NCBI GenBank assembly: GCA_002384055.1
Contig: DGAU01000014.1
Span: 124,001-188,000 of the forward strand
DNA from: Flavobacteriaceae bacterium UBA4022
GTDB lineage: Bacteria > Bacteroidota > Bacteroidia > Flavobacteriales > Flavobacteriaceae
Reading direction: 5' to 3'
Length of the DNA: 64,000 bases
Shown: piece after piece, positions 26,811 to 35,124 of the stretch
How the letters are laid out: the number at the start of each line of letters is the position of its first letter
Numbering within the stretch: position 1 is the stretch's first letter
Position numbers and translations under genes: made by a program
The notes under the pieces: model-generated
What the model saw: the letters and a program-made list of their open reading frames with translations, nothing else
Database searches by the model: none
Told to the model about the DNA's origin: nothing

Positions 26811-28010
26811 TTACAAACCACGCGACCAACCATTGGACCAGCTTGGCGCTCCTGCGCCATTACCCGCTCCTAAAGTCATGCCTTCAATGACAAAAGTTTG
26901 ATTAAGTCCCGTGTAATCTGTGATTTCAAAATCAGTGCTTGGATTGTCAAATTGCATTGCAGAGATAATTAAGTCACCATTTTCGATACGTGCCGCAGCA
27001 GCTGCATCGGTATCTTTAACTTTAACACCAAGATCAATAGAATCGGTATAGAAATCTGTAATGGTAAAGGACCCTCCCCCTTCTTTAAAGTAAAGAGCAC
27101 CTTCGGTAACAGGACCTAAGACCGTAATATGACTTAGCGTAGTGGTGGTCACAGGGGATGCATTACCGTCATCACCATTGTTTGACCCCTCGATACCGGC
27201 CTTCGCCCCATCTTTGATGTACCAATAGGATCCATTTCCGTTCCAACCATCTGCAAAGTCAATAGAATCATCGCCACTGCCCGTCGATACGAGATAGTTT
27301 CCGCTAACAGTACCACCAAAAAACTCGATACCATCGTCACCTCCTTGGAAGGACTGAATGTATTCAAAAGTGGTGCCAGCGCCAACACCGAACAAGGAAA
27401 CACCGTTGAACTCTTTGTCGTTTGAGAAAGTAGCTCCTGTATACTCAACACGCAAATAACGAATAGAACCAGAGTTGTCATTGGCATTGTTTCCTCCATA
27501 GGTAAGGTCAGCCACTTCGGAAGTGACATTGCTACCTTTGTTGGTTGGGGCATCACCACAGATCACTAGCCCACCCCAGTCTCCTGGAGCTGGTGCTGAA
27601 GAACCTGAAGTCATGACCACGGGAGCTGAAGCAGTCCCTTCGATAAAAATTTGTGCCCCGCGCTCAACAGCGATATAGGCTGCTGTACCTCCGGTGGCAG
27701 TAATGGTTGTTCCTGCAGGAATGGTCAAAGAAGCGCCTGCCCGCACGACATAAGCGCCAACCAATTCGTAAGCTACTGTGGCGTCTAGGGTCAGGTCTTC
27801 ACTCACATCTCCTTCAAGGAGATTATTGATGTTCACCAAACAAGGCTCACAAGCGGCACCCCCGCAATCGATACCGGTTTCATCGCCATTTTGAAGTCCG
27901 TCTGAACAAGTGACTTGCTCAGGATCAGGGGAACTGTCATCTTTGCTGCAAGATGATGTAATGACCAAAAGGGCCAAAAGCGTAATAAAATTTAATCGAA
28001 ACTTTTTCAT
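26811..28010 (-). CDS. Surface lipoprotein with predicted beta-helix domain, partner of the TonB receptor
   Basis: A 399-residue protein with a lipoprotein signal (LLVITSSCS, lipidation Cys near residue 22) and a run of acidic and polar residues after it. The motif CSDGLQNGDETGIDCGG followed by CEPC (residues about 35-58) is a small Cys-rich module. The rest is Gly- and Asp-rich with repeated short strands (VERGAQIFIEGTA, DDGIEFFGGTV), suggesting a right-handed beta-helix. It has no SusD-like TPR fold and no recognisable catalytic site. It starts 18 bp after the receptor stop, so they form an operon. A role in binding the receptor's ligand is inferred from position only. Confidence 0.75.
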   Translation of the reverse strand: MKKFRLNFITLLALLVITSSCSKDDSSPDPEQVTCSDGLQNGDETGIDCGGAACEPCLVNINNLLEGDVSEDLTLDATVAYELVGAYVVRAGASLTIPAGTTITATGGTAAYIAVERGAQIFIEGTASAPVVMTSGSSAPAPGDWGGLVICGDAPTNKGSNVTSEVADLTYGGNNANDNSGSIRYLRVEYTGATFSNDKEFNGVSLFGVGAGTTFEYIQSFQGGDDGIEFFGGTVSGNYLVSTGSGDDSIDFADGWNGNGSYWYIKDGAKAGIEGSNNGDDGNASPVTTTTLSHITVLGPVTEGALYFKEGGGSFTITDFYTDSIDLGVKVKDTDAAAAARIENGDLIISAMQFDNPSTDFEITDYTGLNQTFVIEGMTLGAGNGAGAPSWSNGWSRGL

Positions 28011-28028
28011 TTTTTTTGGTTTAAAAGA

Positions 28029-30869
28029 TTAAAAGGTATAGTTCATGGATAATTTTAAATCAAATCCGCGGCGAAAGGATAATACCGTAACGTCTCGTTC
28101 TTGTATGCGATCCCTGATCGGATTGATGTCCCCATTGACAGCTTCCTGGACCCTTTCGATGCTGGGATTAAGTAAATTTTTGGCGGTTAAACCTAAGCTC
28201 AAATTTTTGTTGAGTTGTGATTTAATGATGAGGTCCACAGTGGGCACCCCTTTCTCAATAATATTTCCTTTTCCAAAGTTTCCCAGGGCAAAAATGCGGT
28301 CAGAGAAGTAACTACCCGAAAGCGTTACGAGGATATTTTTGTCTTCTTTGAGGGTATTGAAAAAACTAATATCTGCGTTGGCAACCAAGTCAGAAGCGCC
28401 CGAAATACCGGTACTGGAATAGGTCGGATCAAAACTTAGTCCGGCCTCCTCAAACACCTTACTGCCATCAAGATCCTGTTGGGTTATCATATAAGCGAGG
28501 TTCATCCCCACACTTATTTTTTTTGAAGCGGTATAACTGTCAAATTCACGGGATTGATCAAATAAGGTTTTTCTCGATTCCAATTCAAGACCAAATGCGG
28601 TCGCCTGATCTCCAGTATTGGCCCAGCTGATGTCATTAGCCGCCGACTGAATAGTCACCGTGTTGATCGGGTTTTGAATTATTTTGCCAAATACGCCCGC
28701 CGAAAACAACTCTGTGTTAGACGGGAATACTTCCCACTTCAAATCAAAATTATAATTGGTCGAAGCGCTGAGAAATGGATTTCCAAAATAATCTTGATTG
28801 ACCTCTTGGAATAGGAATGGGGCCCGCTCTTTGTATTGTGGCAAGGTGTAAGTTCTGCTTGCGGCGAATTTCAAGTTTTGCTGCTCATTAACGCTATATT
28901 TTAATGAAAGGGCTGGCAATAGCTGAAAATCATTGAGCGCATTATTGTCTCCAGAAGGGTCTAGGGAGGTGGTCCAATTAATAGACTGGTCTATTTGTTC
29001 CCCACGTATTCCAATCAATAGTGTGGTTTTCGCTCCAAAATTGTACGAAAAATTCATAAAACCTGCTTTGATGCGCTGCGTCCCACCATAGGTTTGTGGG
29101 TCTAGCGCATTTGGAATTTCCACGTTACCTCTAAAGGTTTCGATACGGAAAAGTCCGGCATTTAAATTAGCCTGATTGAAATAGCTGTCCACATTGTAGA
29201 TGTCTTCGACAATGGGTTGCACGATGCCCCCGCCTCGAATGATTCTAAAATTGAACTGAGTCGCGCCAAAATCTACTTGTTTTGACCGCAAACTCGCCCC
29301 CAATTCAAGACGTCCTTTATAATCGTCGTCAGTGTTGGGGAATAATTTAATTGTCGTTTTGAAATTACCCGCTAATTCTTCTTCAGAGAGATCAGCATAA
29401 AAGCGATGATTACTTGAAGAGGCAGAGACATATTCAAATGATTTAGGCCCTTCTGGTTCTTTTATGTTTTGCGGGACAAGTGTAATTTGTCTGCGGTCGG
29501 GCTCTGCACTGTGTAAAAAGTTATAAGAACCACTCCAATTCAATGTGACCACATCATTGACCTTGTGCTCTCCATGCAATTGATGAACAAATAGCTGAGT
29601 CCTCGTAAATAAAGCCCGTTGGATGAATCCGCCCCCTTCGGAGGCGTCATCGTCCTTGTCAATAACCCCGTAAAACTCTTTTTGCTCTTCGTTAGAGGTG
29701 TTCAAGAGCAGGGTATTGTAATTAAGTTTGTTACCCTTGTGTTTAAGACCAACATTAGTCAAGAGTGTGGCGTTTGTATTAAAGCCATAATTGACATAAT
29801 CAAAATCACTATTAGGCACGCCGCTGACCTCTACACCGCCGCGGGAAATTCCTTCGCGGTATTGAAAATTATTGCTGAAGGAGCCAACAGCAAATACAGA
29901 TAATTTAGTGTTATCGGTTAGCGCGTAAGAATCCCCTGCTTGTATGCCGACGCCCATATTAAGCGGTGCATCAGCAGCTACGCGGTCCCAGCTCGTATCA
30001 AAATTATAGTTGTTCAACGGGAATTGGGGGTATTGCGCTGAATAGAATCCCGTATTATTAGGTCCGTCAATACGGTAAAACTGGTCTTGCTCTTGTGTTA
30101 TGGTGTTAAATCCAGTGTCCACATTTAGGGATAAGTATCCTTTGCCCTGATAATCTTTTGATTTGATATCTATATTGGCCCCAGCAAAATCTGCATATTG
30201 ATCAGGATTATAAGTCTTGTCAATACCGATGTTTTCAACAATATCCGTATTGAAAATTCCTAAATTAATGTTTTTGCGCGCCGGGTCATCCGAAGGCAAA
30301 GGCAAGCCGTTGAGTGTTGTCACATTGTAACGATCGCCAAGGCCGCGAACAAAGATATTCCCCGATCCTTCTTCCTGTTTAGAAATTCCGGTAACTTTAG
30401 TCACAGCGGTTGCAGCATCACCAACACCTTTTCTAGAGAGCTCTTGCGCACCAATAGATGTTTTTTGCGTAATCGCATTTTTTTGATCCAGAAGTAAAGC
30501 AACTTCACTTTCTTTTTTGGTGGTCGCGGTAATGAACACTTCTTGCAAATTTGCTGCGCTTGCGCCCATAGGCACATTGACAGTAGTGACTTTGCCCGCC
30601 TCTACACTGATATCAGCGATTTCTACGGTTTCATACCCCACAAAACTATAGACCACAGTATAGGTGCCTTCTGAGAGATCTTCCAAAGCATATAAACCAT
30701 CGAAGTCCGAAGTGGTCCCTTTTTTTTCTTCCTCAATAAATAGGTTTACGAAAGCCAATGGTTCGTTGTTAAATTCTTTATCGGTCAAAAGACCAACGAT
30801 AGACCCTGTTGATTGTCCCGCTGCGCCGAATGCCACAGAAAGACAAATAATTGTTATTAGTTTTTTCAT
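28029..30869 (-). CDS. TonB-dependent outer membrane receptor with carboxypeptidase-regulatory-like N-terminal domain
   Basis: A 946-residue active transporter of the outer membrane. It has a signal peptide (MKKLITIICLSVAFGAAGQ) and a CarboxypepD_reg-like domain (about 22-110, with the GTYTVVYSFVGYET strand pair). The plug domain is about 125-245 (NIFVRGLGDRYNVTTLNG). A 22-strand-type barrel extends to the end, which closes RGFDLKLSMNYTF with a terminal Phe. It energises uptake through TonB/ExbBD. The substrate is unknown; the adjoining PiT and porin genes and the shared promoter repeat suggest a phosphate-containing compound. Confidence 0.92.
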   Translation of the reverse strand: MKKLITIICLSVAFGAAGQSTGSIVGLLTDKEFNNEPLAFVNLFIEEEKKGTTSDFDGLYALEDLSEGTYTVVYSFVGYETVEIADISVEAGKVTTVNVPMGASAANLQEVFITATTKKESEVALLLDQKNAITQKTSIGAQELSRKGVGDAATAVTKVTGISKQEEGSGNIFVRGLGDRYNVTTLNGLPLPSDDPARKNINLGIFNTDIVENIGIDKTYNPDQYADFAGANIDIKSKDYQGKGYLSLNVDTGFNTITQEQDQFYRIDGPNNTGFYSAQYPQFPLNNYNFDTSWDRVAADAPLNMGVGIQAGDSYALTDNTKLSVFAVGSFSNNFQYREGISRGGVEVSGVPNSDFDYVNYGFNTNATLLTNVGLKHKGNKLNYNTLLLNTSNEEQKEFYGVIDKDDDASEGGGFIQRALFTRTQLFVHQLHGEHKVNDVVTLNWSGSYNFLHSAEPDRRQITLVPQNIKEPEGPKSFEYVSASSSNHRFYADLSEEELAGNFKTTIKLFPNTDDDYKGRLELGASLRSKQVDFGATQFNFRIIRGGGIVQPIVEDIYNVDSYFNQANLNAGLFRIETFRGNVEIPNALDPQTYGGTQRIKAGFMNFSYNFGAKTTLLIGIRGEQIDQSINWTTSLDPSGDNNALNDFQLLPALSLKYSVNEQQNLKFAASRTYTLPQYKERAPFLFQEVNQDYFGNPFLSASTNYNFDLKWEVFPSNTELFSAGVFGKIIQNPINTVTIQSAANDISWANTGDQATAFGLELESRKTLFDQSREFDSYTASKKISVGMNLAYMITQQDLDGSKVFEEAGLSFDPTYSSTGISGASDLVANADISFFNTLKEDKNILVTLSGSYFSDRIFALGNFGKGNIIEKGVPTVDLIIKSQLNKNLSLGLTAKNLLNPSIERVQEAVNGDINPIRDRIQERDVTVLSFRRGFDLKLSMNYTF

Positions 30870-30888
30870 GTCGAAGTTTTAATCACCG

Positions 30889-30921
30889 CAAAGATGCCCG
30901 CTCGATGTAAATCCGCTGTTA
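30889..30921 (-). promoter_or_regulatory. Pho-box-like direct repeat and -7 box of the TonB receptor operon
   Basis: On the minus strand: TAACAGC, 4 nt, TTACATC (11-bp period, 30904-30921), 7 nt, then CATCTTTG (30889-30896, one mismatch to TAnnTTTG). The most diverged of the three copies, but spacing is identical. Confidence 0.45.
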
Positions 30922-31040
30922 AGGGTAAATTATCTTATTGTGAGCCGTGAGTTACCAAAATGTTATGGCGCAGTTGCGTGGGTTGTTGGTGCAGATTAAT
31001 TCAAAAAACTTATCTTGCTGAGATCAAACGAGACACCAAT

Positions 31041-32375
31041 ATGATGCAGTGGGAGCAGTTACTTTCGTTAAAACGCCAAGGGGACAAGCACAAACGGTTA
31101 CGGGCCGAACAAGACGAAACCCGACTGGGTTTTGAAGTAGACTATGACCGAATTATTTTTTCGTCAGCCTTTAGAAGTCTGCAAGACAAGACCCAAGTCA
31201 TCCCTTTATCCAAAACCTCTTTTGTCCACACCCGATTGACCCATAGTTTAGAGGTGTCTGTCGTGGGCAGGTCCTTAGGGCGCAAAGTGGGGCAGGTTAT
31301 TCTCAAAAAATACCCGCATCTGAGTGCGGTCCATGGGTTTCAAGTCAATGATTTTGGCGCTGTCGTAGCGGCAGCGGCACTGAGTCACGATATTGGCAAT
31401 CCACCTTTTGGCCATAGTGGCGAAAAGGCTATTGGGGATTTTTTCAGTCGGGGACCAGGGCAACGATTCGCCTCAGTATTAAGGCCAGAAGAGTATCAAG
31501 ACCTTTGTGATTTTGAGGGGAACGCCAACGGGCTCAAGATTTTGTCCGAAACTAAAGATGGCGTCGCAGGGGGTCTTCGCTTGTCTTATGCCACACTAGG
31601 GGCATTTACCAAATACCCAAAAGCTTCATTACCCAAAAGACCCACAAAACAGGTGGGCGATAAAAAATTTGGGATGTTTCAAGGGCAGGTCCCTTTTTTC
31701 GAAGAGGTGGCCCAAGAATTAGGCCTTTTGCCTTTGGGAGATAATCGATATACCCGTCACCCTATGGCTTATTTAGTTGAAGCAGCCGACGACATATGTT
31801 ATACGATAATTGACTTTGAAGACGGCATTAATTTGGGCTTAATATCAGAGGAAATCGCTCTGGAGTATTTGGTTCGCTTGGTAAAAGACACCATTCAGTC
31901 CGACAAATACGCACAGTTGACAAAATCCTCTGATCGATTGGCCTATTTGCGTTCGTTGGCCATCAGCACCTTGATTCATGAGGCCGCCGAATTGTTTCTC
32001 ACTCATGAGGACAAAATATTGTCGGGCAACATGACGACTTCGTTGATGGACAAAAGCCAGTATAAGGCCCAAATTGACGACATCCTCAAAATCAGCATCG
32101 ATCATGTGTACCGCAGCCGCGAGGTCTTGGAAAAGGAAATCGCCGGCCACCGCATGTTGACCGATATTTTGGATGCCTATACGCAAGCGGCAGAACATTT
32201 TGATCAGGGAAAGACGCGATTCATTGACGATTTATTGCTGCGGGAAGCTAAAATAACCATCAAAGACAGCGCCACGCCTTATGAATATCTGATGGAGATC
32301 ACGCATTTTGTCTCCCGATTGACCGATGGAAACGCTATGAATCTTTTCGAGCGACTCAACGGGAGGGTTTCCTAA
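31041..32375 (+). CDS. dgt: Deoxyguanosinetriphosphate triphosphohydrolase (dGTPase)
   Basis: An HD-domain enzyme that hydrolyses dGTP (and, in related types, other dNTPs) to the nucleoside and triphosphate. It has about 444 residues. The HD metal site is visible as THSLEVSVVGRSLG near residue 68, AALSHDIGNPPFGHSGEKA near 115, and a distal Asp in VEAADDICYTIIDFEDG near 255. The frame extends upstream to 30960, but that portion is low-quality protein and the ATG pair at 31041/31044 suits the family. It is divergent from the TonB receptor with a 171-bp gap. Confidence 0.93.
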   Translation: MMQWEQLLSLKRQGDKHKRLRAEQDETRLGFEVDYDRIIFSSAFRSLQDKTQVIPLSKTSFVHTRLTHSLEVSVVGRSLGRKVGQVILKKYPHLSAVHGFQVNDFGAVVAAAALSHDIGNPPFGHSGEKAIGDFFSRGPGQRFASVLRPEEYQDLCDFEGNANGLKILSETKDGVAGGLRLSYATLGAFTKYPKASLPKRPTKQVGDKKFGMFQGQVPFFEEVAQELGLLPLGDNRYTRHPMAYLVEAADDICYTIIDFEDGINLGLISEEIALEYLVRLVKDTIQSDKYAQLTKSSDRLAYLRSLAISTLIHEAAELFLTHEDKILSGNMTTSLMDKSQYKAQIDDILKISIDHVYRSREVLEKEIAGHRMLTDILDAYTQAAEHFDQGKTRFIDDLLLREAKITIKDSATPYEYLMEITHFVSRLTDGNAMNLFERLNGRVS

Positions 32376-32492
32376 ATGGCTTTTATGGGCGCAGAGCATC
32401 AAGTATTAAAAAACCCTTGCATCATTTTATGACAAATATTCGAATCGAATAAGTATCTTAGATTCCGTAATATCACAAAAAAAAAATTTAAC

Positions 32493-35069
32493 ATGAAAAA
32501 ATTACTTCTTTTAGCGGGGTTTTTGACCTTTAATTTTGGGTTCGCCCAAGACGAAGCTCGAGTTATTCGAGAATATCTGGGACAAGAACGGGCTCAATTC
32601 AATCTTACGGCGTCCGATGTTCAGTCCCCTGCGCTTAAATCGTCGAGCTTCTCACAGAGCATGAATGTGACCACGGCCTATGCCAATCAAACCCATCAAG
32701 GGATTGAAGTGTTCAACACCACGTCGCGTTTTGCGATTCGCGACGGGCAAGTAGTCTCGGCAAAATTATCTTTTGCGTCTGATGTTGCGTCTAAAATTAA
32801 TACGACTGCGCCATCCATTTCGGCCCGTACGGCCATTTTAAAAGCAGCCCAGGCCTTAGGCCTTCAGGCCCCTGCGCAACTTGAAGAATTATCGGCAGAG
32901 GACAACACTTATGTTTTCAAAGCCACAGACCTTTCTTTAAACACCATTCCAGTTGCATTGACCTATCAGCACCTTAGTGATAGTCAATATGTTCTGGCCT
33001 GGGACTTGAGTCTTTATATTATGGATGCAACGCACTATTATAGTGTGCGCATTGATGCCCAAAACGGGGCTTTGATCGATACGAAAGACTGGGTACAACA
33101 CTGTGATTTCGGTCAAGGAATCCATGAGGGCCATGCAGCAGAAAGTATTTTGTTTGCCCCGGCCAAAAGTGAAAGAGCAATGGCCATGGTTGACGCACAG
33201 TACCGCGTATTTCCCATGCCTTTAAGCAACCCTTTTGATGGTGATGATCAAGTTGTAACAAGTCCTGAAAATCTCGACGCATCTCCATTTGGATGGCACG
33301 ATACCGATGGTGTCGTTGGTGCCGAACACACAGTGACGCGCGGAAATAATGTATGGGCAAGAGAAGATATTGCGGGAACTAATAATGGCGGGGCTTCTCC
33401 AGAAGGAGGAGTCGATCTAATATTTGATTTCCCATACGGCTTGCCACAAGCCCCAGAAAACTTTACCGATGCTGCTACTGTAAATTTATTTTATTGGAAC
33501 AACATCATTCATGATGTGACTTATCAATATGGTTTTGATGAAGAAAGTGGAAACTTTCAAGAAAACAATTATGGTAATCCTGGAAACGGCGGTGACTCTG
33601 TCAATGCTGACGCCCAAGATGGTAGCGGAACAAATAATGCAAACTTTGCCACTCCTCCAGATGGTGGCAATCCCAGAATGCAAATGTTCATATGGACGGG
33701 TTCTGCGGGGCCAATCGAGCTTTTGACCATCAATAATGGTCCATTGGCAGGGGTCTACAGCGGAGTGCCTGCAGGTTTTGGTGGGGCAATGCCTAATCCT
33801 GCACTAACTGAGGACATAGTCTTGATCGAAGATGATAACTCAGGGACTTCTACCGATACAGCAGATGGTTGTGATCCGATAGTGAATGGTCTGGATTTAG
33901 CGGGAAAAATTGTCGTGATCCGACGTGGAATATGTGAATTTGGATTCAAGGCTTTGGCCGCAGAAAACGAAGGTGCTTTAGCTGTAATCATGGTCAATAA
34001 CGTGGCTGGTGATCCAATCCTTATGGGTGCTGGTGCTGTTGGCGCTCAAGTGACCATCCCATTATTTATGGTGTCCGATGTGGATGGCGAAGCGATCATT
34101 GCCGAGCTTTTAACAGGGAATGTAATCAACGGCACCATTGATGGAGGAGCAACGCCTCCTTCTATCGATGGCGATTTGGACAACGAAATCATTGCTCATG
34201 AATATGGCCACGGTGTTTCGAACCGACTTACTGGCGGACCGGTCAATACTAGTTGTTTGGGGAATGCTGAGCAAATGGGTGAGGGCTGGAGTGATTACCT
34301 TGGCTTGATTATGACCATGCAAACTGGGGACCAAGCCAGTGACGTAAGAGGGCTGGCGGCTTATGCCTCGGGCAATCCTAACGGGATCCGCGAAGCACCT
34401 TATAGTACAGATTTTTCGGTCAATGATTATACTTATGCTGACACCAATGCTAACGTAAGCCAGCCTCACGGAATTGGCTTTGTTTGGGCGTCTATGTTAT
34501 GGGACTTGACTTGGGATTTGATTGATCTTTATGGTTTTGACGAAGACATTTATAACGGCACAGCAGGGAACAACATTGCCTTCCAATTGGTTATGGACGG
34601 AATGAAATTACAACCGTGTAGCCCTGGATTTGTCGATGGCCGTGACGCGATTTTGGAGGCAGACGAACTAGCCAATAACGGTATCCACCGTTGTTTGATC
34701 TGGGAAGCATTTGCCCGACGTGGCCTCGGTTTCAGTGCGGATCAAGGAAATTCTAATTCGCGTTCGGATCAAACGGAAGCCTTTGATATTCCAGAGTCCT
34801 GTAACCTTTCGACCATTGATTCGAACTACGACAACAATTTCAATATTTATCCAAATCCAACACGTGGACTGATCCAAATCAACTCAGTTGTTGACTTGGG
34901 CGCTACGGTCGTGTCTATTTATGACATGAACGGACGTCGTGTTTGGAACAACACCTTGGAATTAGGTCATCATACACAAATTGATGCTTCGGCATTAAGC
35001 AGTGGGATTTACCTGATCAAGATCGAAGGTGGCAACTATAGCCACACAAGTAAATTGATCATCAGATAA
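32493..35069 (+). CDS. Secreted M36 (fungalysin-type) metallopeptidase with PA domain and T9SS sorting domain
   Basis: An 858-residue exported zinc protease. It has a signal peptide (MKKLLLLAGFLTFNFGFAQ), an N-terminal FTP propeptide-like region (about 30-190), and the M36 catalytic part with HEYGH near residue 570 and the third ligand in EGWSDYLG near 593. A PA domain lies just before the HEYGH helix (about 470-550, GKIVVIRRGICEFGFK). The last 75 residues are a type A T9SS sorting domain (IYPNPTRGLI ... GIYLIKIEGG). It is thus secreted across the outer membrane through T9SS and is probably degradative for external protein. A terminator follows. Confidence 0.95.
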   Translation: MKKLLLLAGFLTFNFGFAQDEARVIREYLGQERAQFNLTASDVQSPALKSSSFSQSMNVTTAYANQTHQGIEVFNTTSRFAIRDGQVVSAKLSFASDVASKINTTAPSISARTAILKAAQALGLQAPAQLEELSAEDNTYVFKATDLSLNTIPVALTYQHLSDSQYVLAWDLSLYIMDATHYYSVRIDAQNGALIDTKDWVQHCDFGQGIHEGHAAESILFAPAKSERAMAMVDAQYRVFPMPLSNPFDGDDQVVTSPENLDASPFGWHDTDGVVGAEHTVTRGNNVWAREDIAGTNNGGASPEGGVDLIFDFPYGLPQAPENFTDAATVNLFYWNNIIHDVTYQYGFDEESGNFQENNYGNPGNGGDSVNADAQDGSGTNNANFATPPDGGNPRMQMFIWTGSAGPIELLTINNGPLAGVYSGVPAGFGGAMPNPALTEDIVLIEDDNSGTSTDTADGCDPIVNGLDLAGKIVVIRRGICEFGFKALAAENEGALAVIMVNNVAGDPILMGAGAVGAQVTIPLFMVSDVDGEAIIAELLTGNVINGTIDGGATPPSIDGDLDNEIIAHEYGHGVSNRLTGGPVNTSCLGNAEQMGEGWSDYLGLIMTMQTGDQASDVRGLAAYASGNPNGIREAPYSTDFSVNDYTYADTNANVSQPHGIGFVWASMLWDLTWDLIDLYGFDEDIYNGTAGNNIAFQLVMDGMKLQPCSPGFVDGRDAILEADELANNGIHRCLIWEAFARRGLGFSADQGNSNSRSDQTEAFDIPESCNLSTIDSNYDNNFNIYPNPTRGLIQINSVVDLGATVVSIYDMNGRRVWNNTLELGHHTQIDASALSSGIYLIKIEGGNYSHTSKLIIR

Positions 35070-35087
35070 GGATTTTCTTTGATGAAT

Positions 35088-35124
35088 AAAAAAACGCCTT
35101 CCCATCGGGAAGGCGTTTTTGTTT
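35088..35124. terminator. Bidirectional terminator between the M36 peptidase and dxs
   Basis: AAAACGCCTTCCC pairs with its complement around a 3-nt loop, with an A-run on the left and T-run on the right. It serves both convergent genes. Confidence 0.92.

Noticed and set aside
30960..31040. N-terminal extension of dgt to 30960
   Set aside because: The extra residues are Cys- and Trp-rich and unlike the family; the ATG pair at 31041/31044 is the natural start.
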